This document shows positions 25,985-34,447 of a DNA stretch of 64,000 bases, piece by piece. The DNA lies in NCBI GenBank assembly GCA_963724385.1, contig CAVRUJ010000001.1, positions 186,001-250,000 of the forward strand, written 5' to 3'. Made by a program: the position numbers and the translations under genes. The DNA comes from DASXQK01 sp963724385. Lineage in GTDB: Bacteria > Pseudomonadota > Alphaproteobacteria > Dongiales > Dongiaceae. Position 1 is the stretch's first letter; the number at the start of each line of letters is the position of its first letter. The notes under the pieces are model-generated. The model made no database searches. It saw only the letters and a program-made list of their open reading frames with translations, and had not been told where the DNA came from.

Positions 25985-27295
25985 TTGAACCGCGAACCCC
26001 TCATCCTGGTCTGCACCTGCGAAATCGCCGGGCGCCTGCGCGGCAAGGGATTCCCCGCCCGCGAGCTGCCCGAGCGCCTGGTGAAAGGCGTGGGCTGGGT
26101 CCCGACCAACACCATGATCTCGGCCTTCGGCCCCATCGGCGACACGCCCTTCGGGGCCACCGGCGACCTTGTCCTGCTGCCCGATCCGGAATGCGAGGTC
26201 CATGTCGATTTCGGCGACGGGAGCGCGCCCGAGCATTTCTACCTGGGCGACATCCGCGAGACCGACGGCAAGTTCTGGGCCTGCTGCCCAAGGGATTTCC
26301 TGCGCCGGGCGCTCGCCGCCCTCGACCGGGTCGCCGGGCTTCGGCTCTACGCCGCCTTCGAGCAGGAATTCGTCTACACCGGGGTCGAGGATCTCCCTGG
26401 CTCCCCGTACAGTCTCGACGCTTATCGCCGGCAGGGCATCTTCGGCGAGACTTTCATTGCCGCCCTGCGCCAGGCCGGGGTGACGCCGGATTCCTTCCTC
26501 CCCGAATATGGCGCGCGCCAGTATGAGGCGACCTGCGCTCCGGCGATCGGCCTGAAAGCGGCCGACGATGCGGTGGTGCTGCGCGAGATCGCGCGCGCGA
26601 GCGCCCAGCGTCTCGGCCAGCGGGCCATCTTCTCCCCCATCATCGATCCCAAAGGCACCGGCAACGGCGTCCACATCCATATGAGCTTCATCGACGAGGT
26701 CAACGAGCCGGCCATGCATGACCCGGCGGAACCTTATGGGCTCTCGCGCCCGGCGCGGGAGTTCATGGCCGGCGTACTGAAGCATCTGCCGGCGATCTGC
26801 GCCGTGACCGCGCCCTCGACGGTCTCCTACATCCGGCTTACCCCGAACCGCTGGGCACCCACCTACGCTTACATCGCCGACCGCGACCGTGAGGCTTCCT
26901 TGCGCGTCTGCCCGGTGCTGACCCTGCCTGGGGCGAGCGATGCCCAGCGCCAGTTCAACGTCGAGTTCCGCCCGGCCGACGGCGCGGCCAGCCCCTATCT
27001 GGCGCTGGGCGCCATCGTCCACGCCGGGGTCGACGGCATGCGCCATGGCCTCGAGCTGCCGGAGCCTCGCGACGTTGCCCGGATGAGCGAGGCGGAGCGC
27101 AAGGCGGCCGGCATCCGGCATCTGCCGCGGTCGCTGACGGAGGCGCTCGATCTCCTGGAAGCCACCCATGAAGCCAGGGAGTGGTTCGGCCCGGTCTATC
27201 TCGAGGCCTATCTGCGCCACAAGCGGGCCGAGATCCGGATGCTGGAAGGCCTCGATGAAGCAGCCCAATGCGCCCGCTACGCGCTCACCTACTAA
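25985..27295 (+). CDS. Glutamine synthetase family protein (non-canonical)
   Basis: A 436-residue ligase from a TTG start at 25985, preceded by GAGG. It has FEQEFVY (metal ligands), GNGVHIHMSF and the ATP-site NRWAPTY, but diverges from housekeeping GlnA. Enzymes of this kind attach glutamate to amines or are of unknown substrate. It is followed at once by an N-formylglutamate amidohydrolase and an isochorismatase-like hydrolase, probably one operon, which points to catabolism of an N-substituted glutamate. Confidence 0.82.
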   Translation: MNREPLILVCTCEIAGRLRGKGFPARELPERLVKGVGWVPTNTMISAFGPIGDTPFGATGDLVLLPDPECEVHVDFGDGSAPEHFYLGDIRETDGKFWACCPRDFLRRALAALDRVAGLRLYAAFEQEFVYTGVEDLPGSPYSLDAYRRQGIFGETFIAALRQAGVTPDSFLPEYGARQYEATCAPAIGLKAADDAVVLREIARASAQRLGQRAIFSPIIDPKGTGNGVHIHMSFIDEVNEPAMHDPAEPYGLSRPAREFMAGVLKHLPAICAVTAPSTVSYIRLTPNRWAPTYAYIADRDREASLRVCPVLTLPGASDAQRQFNVEFRPADGAASPYLALGAIVHAGVDGMRHGLELPEPRDVARMSEAERKAAGIRHLPRSLTEALDLLEATHEAREWFGPVYLEAYLRHKRAEIRMLEGLDEAAQCARYALTY

Positions 27296-27317
27296 CCGTC
27301 AATCGGGCTCTTATGAG

Positions 27318-28106
27318 ATGGGCAGAACGCCGGTGAAACTCCTGGCCCAGGACGAGCCGGCACCCTTTGCCGTCGAGCAGGCCGATGGCGGCTCGGCCTT
27401 TTTTATCACCTGCGATCATGCCGGCCGGCGCCTGCCGCGGCGCCTGGGCCGGCTCGGCCTGGCGGAAGCAGAATTCGAGCGCCACATCGCATGGGACATC
27501 GGCGCTTCCGAGGTGGCGCGCCGGCTCGGGCGCGCGCTGGATGCGTTCACCATCCACCAGATCTATTCCCGGCTCGTGATCGATTCGAACCGCGATCCCT
27601 CGGTCGAAAGCTCGATCGCCACAGTGAGCGAGGATACCGAGATTCCGGGCAATCGGGGTTTGACCGAAGAGGAGCGCCAGGCCCGGGCGAGAGAGATCTT
27701 CTGGCCCTATCACGATCGGATCGCTGCGGAGCTCGACCGGCGCGCTCGGGCCAAGCGCGACACGGCGGTCATCGCCGTCCACAGCTTCACCCCGGTGTTC
27801 AAGGGCATCGCGCGGCCCTGGCATGCGGGCGTGCTCTACAACCACGACCCGCGCCTTGCCCATATCCTGAAGCAGCTGCTCGAAGCCGAGGATGGCCTCG
27901 TGGTAGGCGACAACGAGCCCTATGCCGTGGGCGACCTCACCGACTACTCCATCCCCGTTCACGGCGAGAAGCGCGGCCTGCCCCATGTGGAGATCGAAAT
28001 CCGCCAGGACCTGATCGCCGAGGCGACCGGCCAGGGCAGCTGGGCCCAGCGTCTTGCCCGCCTGTTGCCCGAGGCCTATCGCCGGATGAAGCAAGCCGCC
28101 GCCTGA
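27318..28106 (+). CDS. N-formylglutamate amidohydrolase family protein
   Basis: A 262-residue protein from the ATG at 27318. It has FFITCDHAGRRLPRRLG near the N-terminus, DIGASEVAR, SRLVIDSNRDP and AVHSFTPVFKG, the motifs of the FGase family (HutG-like). These hydrolyse N-formyl-L-glutamate or related N-acyl compounds. It is 22 bases after the preceding ligase gene, in line with an operon. A distant hutH (42179) is in this window, but no close hut operon surrounds this gene. Confidence 0.88.
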   Translation: MGRTPVKLLAQDEPAPFAVEQADGGSAFFITCDHAGRRLPRRLGRLGLAEAEFERHIAWDIGASEVARRLGRALDAFTIHQIYSRLVIDSNRDPSVESSIATVSEDTEIPGNRGLTEEERQARAREIFWPYHDRIAAELDRRARAKRDTAVIAVHSFTPVFKGIARPWHAGVLYNHDPRLAHILKQLLEAEDGLVVGDNEPYAVGDLTDYSIPVHGEKRGLPHVEIEIRQDLIAEATGQGSWAQRLARLLPEAYRRMKQAAA

Positions 28107-28142
28107 CCCGACAACGAAGGCCCGATAACGAAGGAAACAGCC

Positions 28143-28814
28143 ATGAACCACCCGACGACGCGCGACCTGCCGGTCGAGATCCCCTTCACCACCTTGCTCT
28201 TCATCGACGTGCAGAATTTCTGCGCCGTCCGCGACGGGGGCGAGTTCAAGGCCATGAAGCCGGCCGAATTCGAGGCCAAGCACGGTTACTTCTTCAAGCA
28301 GCTGGAAAGCCGGGTCGTGGCCAACATGCAGCGGCTCCAGGCCGGCTGCCGCCAGGCCGGGATCGAGGTCATGTATACGGTCATCCGCAACCTGACCAGG
28401 GACGGGCGCGACCGGAGCCTGGACTACAAGATCACCGGCTTCAACGTGCCGCCGGATTCCCGCGACGGCCAGGTCATCGATGCCATCAAGCCGGCGCCCG
28501 ACGAGATCGTGCTTCCCAAGACCTCCTCGAACGTCTTCGTCTCGACCAACATCGATTACGTGCTGCGCAATCTGGGGACGCGCTACCTGGTCATCAGCGG
28601 GGTGGTGACCGACCAATGCGTCGAGGGCGCGGTCAGGGACGGCTGCGACCTCGGCTATCTGGTGACCCTCATCACCGACGCATGCGCCACCAACACCCAG
28701 GAGCGCCACGACAATTCGCTGCGGGCCATCCGCGGCTACTGCCGCCAGCGCAAGACCGACGAGTTCCTGGCCGAGATCGCCGGCATGAAGCAGCGGGCGG
28801 CGGCTTCGAGGTAA
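28143..28814 (+). CDS. Isochorismatase-family cysteine hydrolase
   Basis: A 223-residue alpha/beta hydrolase of the isochorismatase-like family. The Asp-Lys-Cys triad is visible as D22 (FIDVQNF), K126 (LPKTSSNVF) and C159 (VTDQCVEG). Family members cleave N-carbamoyl, amide or related bonds. The gene follows the FGase-like gene, with a GGAAACAGCC ribosome region. It probably takes the product of the neighbouring glutamyl or formyl pathway one step further; the substrate is not known. Confidence 0.9.
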   Translation: MNHPTTRDLPVEIPFTTLLFIDVQNFCAVRDGGEFKAMKPAEFEAKHGYFFKQLESRVVANMQRLQAGCRQAGIEVMYTVIRNLTRDGRDRSLDYKITGFNVPPDSRDGQVIDAIKPAPDEIVLPKTSSNVFVSTNIDYVLRNLGTRYLVISGVVTDQCVEGAVRDGCDLGYLVTLITDACATNTQERHDNSLRAIRGYCRQRKTDEFLAEIAGMKQRAAASR

Positions 28815-28829
28815 CAGCGCGCGGATCCA

Positions 28830-28921
28830 CCCTCACCCTTCCCATCGCTTGCGCGATGGACCCTTCCCTCTCCCGCAAAAGCGGGAGAGGGTGCCGAGCG
28901 CAGCGAGGCGGGTGAGGGCAG
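28830..28921. repeat. Palindromic repeat / bidirectional terminator
   Basis: Nested inverted repeats between convergent genes: outer CCACCCTCACCC and GGGTGAGGGC; inner hairpin CCCTCTCCCGC-AAAA-GCGGGAGAGGG (28866-28891). It resembles a mobile intergenic palindrome and could terminate both the isochorismatase and aminotransferase transcripts. Confidence 0.65.
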
Positions 28922-28924
28922 CCG

Positions 28925-30340
28925 CTACCCCTTCATCAGCCCTTCGGCTTTCAGGTCCCGCATCGTCGCCTCGATCCCCCGGCGCAGGATGCCGACGAGC
29001 TCGTCGATCTCGGTCTTGGTCAGGGTCAAGGGCGGGGAGATGATGTTGAGGGCGCCGATGGGCCTGAGGATGAGGCCCAGGCGCTCGCAATGGTCGGAGA
29101 TGCGCTTGCCGATGTTGACCTCTTCGGGGAAATGCTCCCGGGTCTCCGGGTCGGCCACGTTCTCGACGCACATCATGAAGTGGCTGCCGCGCACGTCGCC
29201 GACGATGGGCAGGTCGCGCAGCTCGTTGAGCTTCTTCTCCAGATAGGGCCCGAGCCTGCGCACATGGCCGCAGATGTCCTCGCGCTCCATCACCGCGATG
29301 GTCGCGAGCGCCGCGGCGCAGGCGACCGGATGGCCCGAATAGGTGTAGCCGTTGGTGAACCAGCCGTCGGCATCGGGTGCGGCCAGGCCTTCATAGATGC
29401 GGTCGGAGAAGATGAGCGCGCCCAGCGGCTGGTAGCCCGAGGTGAGGCCCTTGGCGGTGGCGATCATGTCGGGCTCGATGCCGAAGACGTCCTTGGAGGC
29501 GAAGAAATGGCCGAGCCTGCCGAAGCCGGTCACCACCTCGTCGGAGATGTAGAGCACGTCGTACTTGCGGCATAGCTCCAACGTGCGACGGTGATAGCCT
29601 TCGGGCGGCACGATGACGCCGCCGGCACCCAGCACCGGCTCGGCGAAGAAGCAGGCGACATTGTCGGGGCCGATCTCCAGGATCTTGGCCTCCATCTCGG
29701 CCAGGAGGCGGTCGCAGAATTGGGCCGGCGTCGTCCCCTTGGGCTGGCGATAGATATTGGGCGAGGAGAGATGGTGGACCCAGTCCTCGATGAAATGCAT
29801 ATGAGGGCTCCGGTCGCCCGGCTTGCCCGAGATCGATCCGGTCAGATAGGTGCTGCCGTGATAGCCGTCATGCCGGGCGATCACGTGCTTCTTCGACTTC
29901 TTGCCGCGCCGGGAGAAGTAGTAGTGGGCGAGCCGGACGGCGGTGTCGTTGGCGGTCGACCCGCCGCAGGTGAAGAAGACGTGGTTGAGGTCGCCGGGCG
30001 CCAGGCTGGCGAGCTTCGCCGCCAGCTCCGCCGCCGGCACATTGCTCATATCGACGAAGGGATTGTAGAAGGCGAGCCGCAAGGCCTGCTCGGCGATGGC
30101 ATCGACGATCTCGCGCCGCCCGAAGCCCAGGTTGACGCACCAGAGCCCGCCGATGCCGTCCAGATAGCGCTTGCCGGAGAGATCCTCGACATAGGCGCCC
30201 GCGGCCCGGGCCATGACGAGCGACCCGTCCTTGCGGAAGGAATCGAAATGGGTCCAGGGATGAAGGAAATGGTCGCGGTCCTTGCGCCAGATCTCCTTCG
30301 GGTCGACCTGATCCAGGCTCGCCGTCCAAACGCCGGACAT
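28925..30340 (-). CDS. Class III omega-aminotransferase (polyamine or beta-alanine:pyruvate type)
   Basis: A 471-residue PLP enzyme. LDGIGGLWCVNLGFG, FFTCGGSTANDTAVR, HDGYHGSTYLTGSI, YISDEVVTGFGRLG (PLP Asp) and IATAKGLTSGYQPLGA with Schiff-base K297 place it with putrescine/beta-alanine-pyruvate aminotransferases (SpuC-like). It transfers an amino group from amine substrates to pyruvate. A TetR gene is divergent and likely controls it. This, with the ligase and aldehyde-related genes nearby, suggests amine catabolism. Confidence 0.9.
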   Translation of the reverse strand: MSGVWTASLDQVDPKEIWRKDRDHFLHPWTHFDSFRKDGSLVMARAAGAYVEDLSGKRYLDGIGGLWCVNLGFGRREIVDAIAEQALRLAFYNPFVDMSNVPAAELAAKLASLAPGDLNHVFFTCGGSTANDTAVRLAHYYFSRRGKKSKKHVIARHDGYHGSTYLTGSISGKPGDRSPHMHFIEDWVHHLSSPNIYRQPKGTTPAQFCDRLLAEMEAKILEIGPDNVACFFAEPVLGAGGVIVPPEGYHRRTLELCRKYDVLYISDEVVTGFGRLGHFFASKDVFGIEPDMIATAKGLTSGYQPLGALIFSDRIYEGLAAPDADGWFTNGYTYSGHPVACAAALATIAVMEREDICGHVRRLGPYLEKKLNELRDLPIVGDVRGSHFMMCVENVADPETREHFPEEVNIGKRISDHCERLGLILRPIGALNIISPPLTLTKTEIDELVGILRRGIEATMRDLKAEGLMKG

Positions 30341-30390
30341 AATCGCTCTCCTCCCAAAAGGGGTCGTTGCCGAAAATGCCGCTATCGAAA

Positions 30391-30416
30391 AACTTATAGA
30401 TCATATAAAGTTATAG
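30391..30416. promoter_or_regulatory. AT-rich candidate operator between aminotransferase and TetR genes
   Basis: In the 121-base divergent region, an imperfect dyad AACTTATA-GATC-ATATAAAGTT overlaps a TTATAG direct repeat. The surrounding DNA is distinctly AT-rich. Position and shape fit a TetR-family operator controlling the aminotransferase and the regulator itself, but the match is imperfect. Confidence 0.35.
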
Positions 30417-30461
30417 TCAATCTAAGTTTAGTCGGAACGGACCTCTCCGGGGCGGGCGGCC

Positions 30462-31142
30462 ATGGTGGGATTGCGCGACAGGCAGAAGGCGCAGCGGCGC
30501 GAGGCGATCATGGCGGCCGCAGCCAGGCTGTTCGAGGAGCGCGGATTCGAGCAGGCTGCCATGGAGGAGATCGCGGCCGCGGCGGAGCTCTCGGTCGCGA
30601 CTGTCTATAACTACTTCCGCAGCAAGGGCGATATCTGCCTCGCCATCTATCGGGCCGACCGGGACCTCGTGCAGGCCGCGACCGACCGCGTGATCGCGGA
30701 TCCGCCCGCCGACCCGGTCGACGCCATTTGCCGGCTGATGGAGGCCGATTTCGACACCGAGCTCGCCTTCATCGACGCCGGCGCCTGGGAGGCCCTGATC
30801 GCCGCCGCCTTCGCCGCCCAGCCCAGGCTCGCCGCCGCCTTTCTCGACGACTACCTGATGCGCGTACAGCAGTTCCGCCGGCTGCTCGAGGCGTTGCAGG
30901 GGCGGGGCGCCATAGCGCTCGCCGCGGACCTCGCGAGTGCGGCGGAACTGCTGGCCGGGCTCAATCTCTGGCATTTCATCAACGGCATGGTGCGGCTGCG
31001 CAAGGGCGGGAAGGTCGCCGGCCGCAAGATTCTCGACGCGGCGGCCAAACACAGGATCCGGCGGCAGGTCCGGCAGCTCGTAGCCGGGCTCAGCCCCACC
31101 AAGGCTGCTAGAGCAAGATCGGGTCAGCTTGGATCAAGCTGA
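30462..31142 (+). CDS. TetR-family transcriptional regulator
   Basis: A 226-residue repressor with an N-terminal helix-turn-helix: RREAIMAAAARLFEERGFEQAAMEEIAAAAELSVATVYNYFRSKGDI (about residues 12-58). The C-terminal part would bind a ligand. It is divergent from the omega-aminotransferase, its probable target. The last ten residues (RARSGQLGSS) and the stop codon come from the composite hairpin repeat at 31110, so an insertion has replaced the original end of the protein. Confidence 0.9.
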   Translation: MVGLRDRQKAQRREAIMAAAARLFEERGFEQAAMEEIAAAAELSVATVYNYFRSKGDICLAIYRADRDLVQAATDRVIADPPADPVDAICRLMEADFDTELAFIDAGAWEALIAAAFAAQPRLAAAFLDDYLMRVQQFRRLLEALQGRGAIALAADLASAAELLAGLNLWHFINGMVRLRKGGKVAGRKILDAAAKHRIRRQVRQLVAGLSPTKAARARSGQLGSS

Positions 31143-31222
31143 CCCGTGGATCTTGCTCTTCTTCAACAGATTAGAGCCTGATTCACGTCTCAAGCGGAGT
31201 GCGCTTGAGACGATCAGGCTCT
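31110..31222. repeat. Composite hairpin element B (50-13-50 layout)
   Basis: Two 50-base stem-loops with a 13-base spacer. First (31110-31159): outer stem AGAGCAA, inner GGGTCAGCTTG, loop GAT, with GATC on the left and CGTGGATC on the right (a CCA bulge). Second (31173-31222): outer AGAGCCT, inner GTCTCAAGCG, loop GAGTG, with GATTCACG on the left and CGATC on the right (TCA bulge). The opposite-orientation copy is at 41980-42092. The stop codon of the TetR gene lies inside. Confidence 0.85.
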
Positions 31223-31264
31223 GGTGGCGTGGCGCGAAGGCCAACGCGCGGATAGGCGCCGGCT

Positions 31265-31798
31265 TCAGCTTCGCGGCGCGTATTTGGCCAGGATGCGCTG
31301 GAGCGTGCGCCTGTGCATGCGCAGGCGGCGCGCCGTCTCCGAGACGTTGTGCTCGCACTGCTCGTAAACCCGCTGGATATGCTCCCAGCGCACCCGGTCC
31401 GCCGTCATCGGCTGCTCGGGCGGCGGCGGCAGCGCGCCGCATTTGGCAACCAGCGCGGCCTCGATCGCATCGGCGTCGGTGGGCTTGGCGAGGTAGTCGA
31501 CGGCCCCGGTCTTCACCGCCGCCACGGCCGTGGCGATGTTGGCATAGCCGGTCAGCACGACGATCCTTGCATCGGTCCTGGCGGCGCGGATCGCTTTCAC
31601 GACCTCGAGACCGTTGCCGTCGCCGAGCTTCAAGTCCACCACCGCGAAGGCCGGCGGCCGGCCCGCGGCAGCCGCGATGCCCGAGGCCACGCCTTCGGCC
31701 GCTGTGACGGCATAGCCGCGCTTCTCCATGGCCTGGGCAAGGCGCTGGCGAAACGGCGCATCGTCGTCGACGATGAGCAGGCTCCGGTCCTCGGTCAC
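31265..31798 (-). CDS. regA: RegA/ActR/PrrA-type redox response regulator
   Basis: A 177-residue regulator: N-terminal receiver with D11-D13, phosphoacceptor D55 (AVVDLKLGDG) and K105 (YLAKPTD); short Pro-rich linker (PPPPEQP); C-terminal Fis-like HTH with HNVSETARRLRMHRRTLQRILAKYAPR, highly characteristic of RegA. It responds to redox via RegB and controls respiration, CO2 and nitrogen fixation in alphaproteobacteria. The GTG start at 31798 overlaps the RegB stop, so kinase and regulator are translationally coupled. Confidence 0.95.
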   Translation of the reverse strand: MTEDRSLLIVDDDAPFRQRLAQAMEKRGYAVTAAEGVASGIAAAAGRPPAFAVVDLKLGDGNGLEVVKAIRAARTDARIVVLTGYANIATAVAAVKTGAVDYLAKPTDADAIEAALVAKCGALPPPPEQPMTADRVRWEHIQRVYEQCEHNVSETARRLRMHRRTLQRILAKYAPRS

Positions 31799-33081
31799 GC
31801 TTCCTCCTCCAGTCTCGCGCGGCGCCAGACTATCACGACCTCGCTGCCGCCCGCGGCACGGTTGCCGAACCGCAAGACCGCACCGGTGCGCTCCAGCAGG
31901 GTGAGCGCGATGAAGACGCCGAGCCCCATATGCTCGCCGGGCCGTGCCCGGCCAGGGGCGCCGCGGGAAACATAGGGCTCGCCCAGCTTTTCGAGAAGAG
32001 CCGGGTCGAAGCCGGGCCCGTCGTCGGCGATCGCGGCCTTGACCTCCTGCCCCTCGGCCGAGAGATGCACCACGACCTCGCTGCGGGCGAATTCGAAGGC
32101 GTTCTGCAGCAGGGTGCCGAGGCCATGGGAGAGCTCCGGGCTCTCGGCCACAGCCGGAAGGTCGCCCGACGTCTCGACGCGAAAGGCAATGTCCTTGCGC
32201 CGGTAGGGAGCCGCCGCCGCCTCGATCAGGGCGGCCATGGGCAGCGGGCCAAGCGCCCGGCGCTCGGCTCCCGGCCGGGCGGTGAGTTCGCCCAGGATTT
32301 CCCGGCAGCGCTTGGACTGGCTGAGCAGGAGCTCGGCGTCGGCCGCGAGCGGGCTCTCCTTGGGCAGGTCGCGGGCGATCTCATGGGCGACCAGGGCGAT
32401 GGTGCCGAGCGGCGTGCCGAGCTCATGGGCCGCAGCGGCGGCGAGCCCGCCCACGGCCGAGAGCTGGCGTTCCCGGTCGAGCGCCATCTGGGTCGCCGAG
32501 AGGGCATCGGAGAGCCGGCGCGCTTCCTCGACGACGCTCAGGACGTAGGCCGCGATGAAGATGACCGAAAGCCCCAGAGCGACGGAGAAGGCGAAAACGA
32601 ACATGGGCGCAAGCCTCAGGCCCTGGTCGGGCCAAGGCAGCGGCAGATGCCGCCAGGCGAGTGCTCCGACGATGCCGAGCGCCAGGAGCGAGAGCGAGAC
32701 CGTGCTGCGCCGCGACAGCACGGTTGCCGAGACGGTCACAGGAGCCAGGATCAGGATGGCGAAGGGATTGGCGAGCCCGCCGGTCAGGAACAGAAGGACC
32801 GCGAGCTGAAGCATGTCGTAGCCGAGCTGGACGGCTGCCCACCGGTCGGAGAGCAGGCTGGCGCCGGGCTGGCGGGCCGAGAGCCAAAGATTGACCGCGG
32901 CCGAGACCGCCACCGCGGCCGTTGCCCAGAAGAAGGGCAGGGGATAGCCGAGGCCGAAGCGCACGAGGATGAGGGCCGCCGCTTGTCCCGCGATGCCGAT
33001 CCAGCGGATCATGAGCAGGGTGCGCAGCCGCACCCGGCCGCGGGCGCCAAGGCGTGGGCGCGAAGGGAGTACCGCCTCCAT
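31795..33081 (-). CDS. regB: RegB/ActS/PrrB-type redox sensor histidine kinase
   Basis: A 428-residue membrane kinase from the ATG at 33081 (an upstream ATG at 33117 is possible). Six hydrophobic helices; the quinone/redox loop GGLANPF (residues 101-107); H-box AAAAHELGTPLG with phosphorylated H219; the redox-active cysteine C259 in KRCREIL; then the ATP-binding DDGPGFD and GLGVFIA. All RegB hallmarks are in place, so signalling should be intact. Confidence 0.95.
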   Translation of the reverse strand: MEAVLPSRPRLGARGRVRLRTLLMIRWIGIAGQAAALILVRFGLGYPLPFFWATAAVAVSAAVNLWLSARQPGASLLSDRWAAVQLGYDMLQLAVLLFLTGGLANPFAILILAPVTVSATVLSRRSTVSLSLLALGIVGALAWRHLPLPWPDQGLRLAPMFVFAFSVALGLSVIFIAAYVLSVVEEARRLSDALSATQMALDRERQLSAVGGLAAAAAHELGTPLGTIALVAHEIARDLPKESPLAADAELLLSQSKRCREILGELTARPGAERRALGPLPMAALIEAAAAPYRRKDIAFRVETSGDLPAVAESPELSHGLGTLLQNAFEFARSEVVVHLSAEGQEVKAAIADDGPGFDPALLEKLGEPYVSRGAPGRARPGEHMGLGVFIALTLLERTGAVLRFGNRAAGGSEVVIVWRRARLEEEA

Positions 33082-33219
33082 CGGCCCATAGGAGAGCCAA
33101 GCCCCGGCCTCGTGCAAGAGGCGATGGCCCGGCGCGGGCAGAGCGATCAGAAGTTGATGGCGATCCCGGTATCGACTTCCACGGCGTATTCTGCCGGGTT
33201 CGTGCCGGCCGGGAACCGC

Positions 33220-34437
33220 TCACTTGGAAGTCGGGACGGACGTCGCGATTTTTCCCACCAGGGCCTTGCGCAGATCCCGCGGCAGGCGCGCGGAAGCGCC
33301 GACACGGCTGGCCCCGGCGAAGGCGGCGAGGCGATGGACGGCGCCGCGCAGAGCCTCGGCCGGGGCCGGCTCGAAGCCGTGAAAGCCGACGATGCGCCAG
33401 GTCTCGGCTTCGCGCTTGGCGTCGATCAAGGCGACCAGCCGGTCGCCGTGGATCACCGGCATGGCGAAATAGAAGCGGCGCTTGTCGATGGGGGTATAGG
33501 CCTCGAACTTGTAGTCGTGGCCGAAGAGCTCGGCGAAGCGCTTGCGGTTGAACAGCAGGTTGTCCAGCGGCGGAACGATGCGGGCCGGGTCTTCTGGCGA
33601 TGGGCCGCGGGCCGCTGCCTCCCAGCCGATTGCGTCCTCGGGCAGATGCCAATAGACCGGCTCGCCGGGAAGGTCAGACGCCGCGACGGGCTCGGCCAGC
33701 TCGGGCGCGTGGGCTGCCACCAGCGCCCGCCAACGCCGGATCGATGCGCCGCGCCAGGAGCCGAAATGGAGCGCCACCCGATCGGCCCATTGCTCGGCGG
33801 TGGCGATCTTCAGCACTTGAATGGCCGAGATCAGCAGGAAGCGCTCATAGGCGGCGGCCGCCGGCGGCTCCCAGGCCTTGAGTTCGGGCAGGCAGCGCTC
33901 GGACAAATCGAACAGGCGATGGAAATGGGCCGTGCGCCCGCTGATCTGGAGGCGCCGCGCCATGAACAGATGCTCCAGCGCCCGGGTCGTCGCCTTGATG
34001 GTGTTGAACCCGCCTACGACCCGGCGGGATTCGAAATCGGCCGGTCCCGCCGGCCCGTTGGCGCGGATATGGGCTTCCACCCGATCCATGAGCGGCGCGA
34101 TCCGGCGCCGGGCGGCGCGGTCGCTGGGCTTCAGGTCGGGAAGCGCGCTGGAAAGGGTCGTAACCCAGTCGCGCCGCACGGCGAAGACAGGATAGTGGGT
34201 CTCCAGCATCTCGCCGCGCCGATGGACCATGGCGTAGAAGTCGGCGACAGGAGCCTCGGCCCGTGCGAGCCAGGCGATCTCGTGGTTGCGCAGGCCCGTG
34301 ACGCGGATCGAATCGATCTGGATCATGGCGAGGGAGGCGGCCAGCGCCGGCGCATCCTCGGCCGAGCGCAACGGCCCCGCCAGGCCCAGCCGGTCGAGCA
34401 GGAAGCGCCTGATCTCGGGCGAGGAAGCGCGCCGCAA
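33220..34437 (-). CDS. YcaQ/AlkX-like DNA glycosylase (HTH_42 winged-helix)
   Basis: A 405-residue protein of the HTH_42 family. The N-terminal motif SLAMIQIDSIRV contains QID (residues 40-42), the QxD triplet that distinguishes YcaQ/AlkX from AlkZ. HFHRLFDL, FGHDYKFEAYTP-x-xKRRFYFAMP and the Arg-rich ending are also typical. E. coli YcaQ unhooks interstrand crosslinks and alkylated bases by base excision. No neighbouring resistance genes are seen; the gene probably has a general repair role. Confidence 0.8.
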   Translation of the reverse strand: MRRASSPEIRRFLLDRLGLAGPLRSAEDAPALAASLAMIQIDSIRVTGLRNHEIAWLARAEAPVADFYAMVHRRGEMLETHYPVFAVRRDWVTTLSSALPDLKPSDRAARRRIAPLMDRVEAHIRANGPAGPADFESRRVVGGFNTIKATTRALEHLFMARRLQISGRTAHFHRLFDLSERCLPELKAWEPPAAAAYERFLLISAIQVLKIATAEQWADRVALHFGSWRGASIRRWRALVAAHAPELAEPVAASDLPGEPVYWHLPEDAIGWEAAARGPSPEDPARIVPPLDNLLFNRKRFAELFGHDYKFEAYTPIDKRRFYFAMPVIHGDRLVALIDAKREAETWRIVGFHGFEPAPAEALRGAVHRLAAFAGASRVGASARLPRDLRKALVGKIATSVPTSK

Positions 34438-34447
34438 CGGGAAGCGC

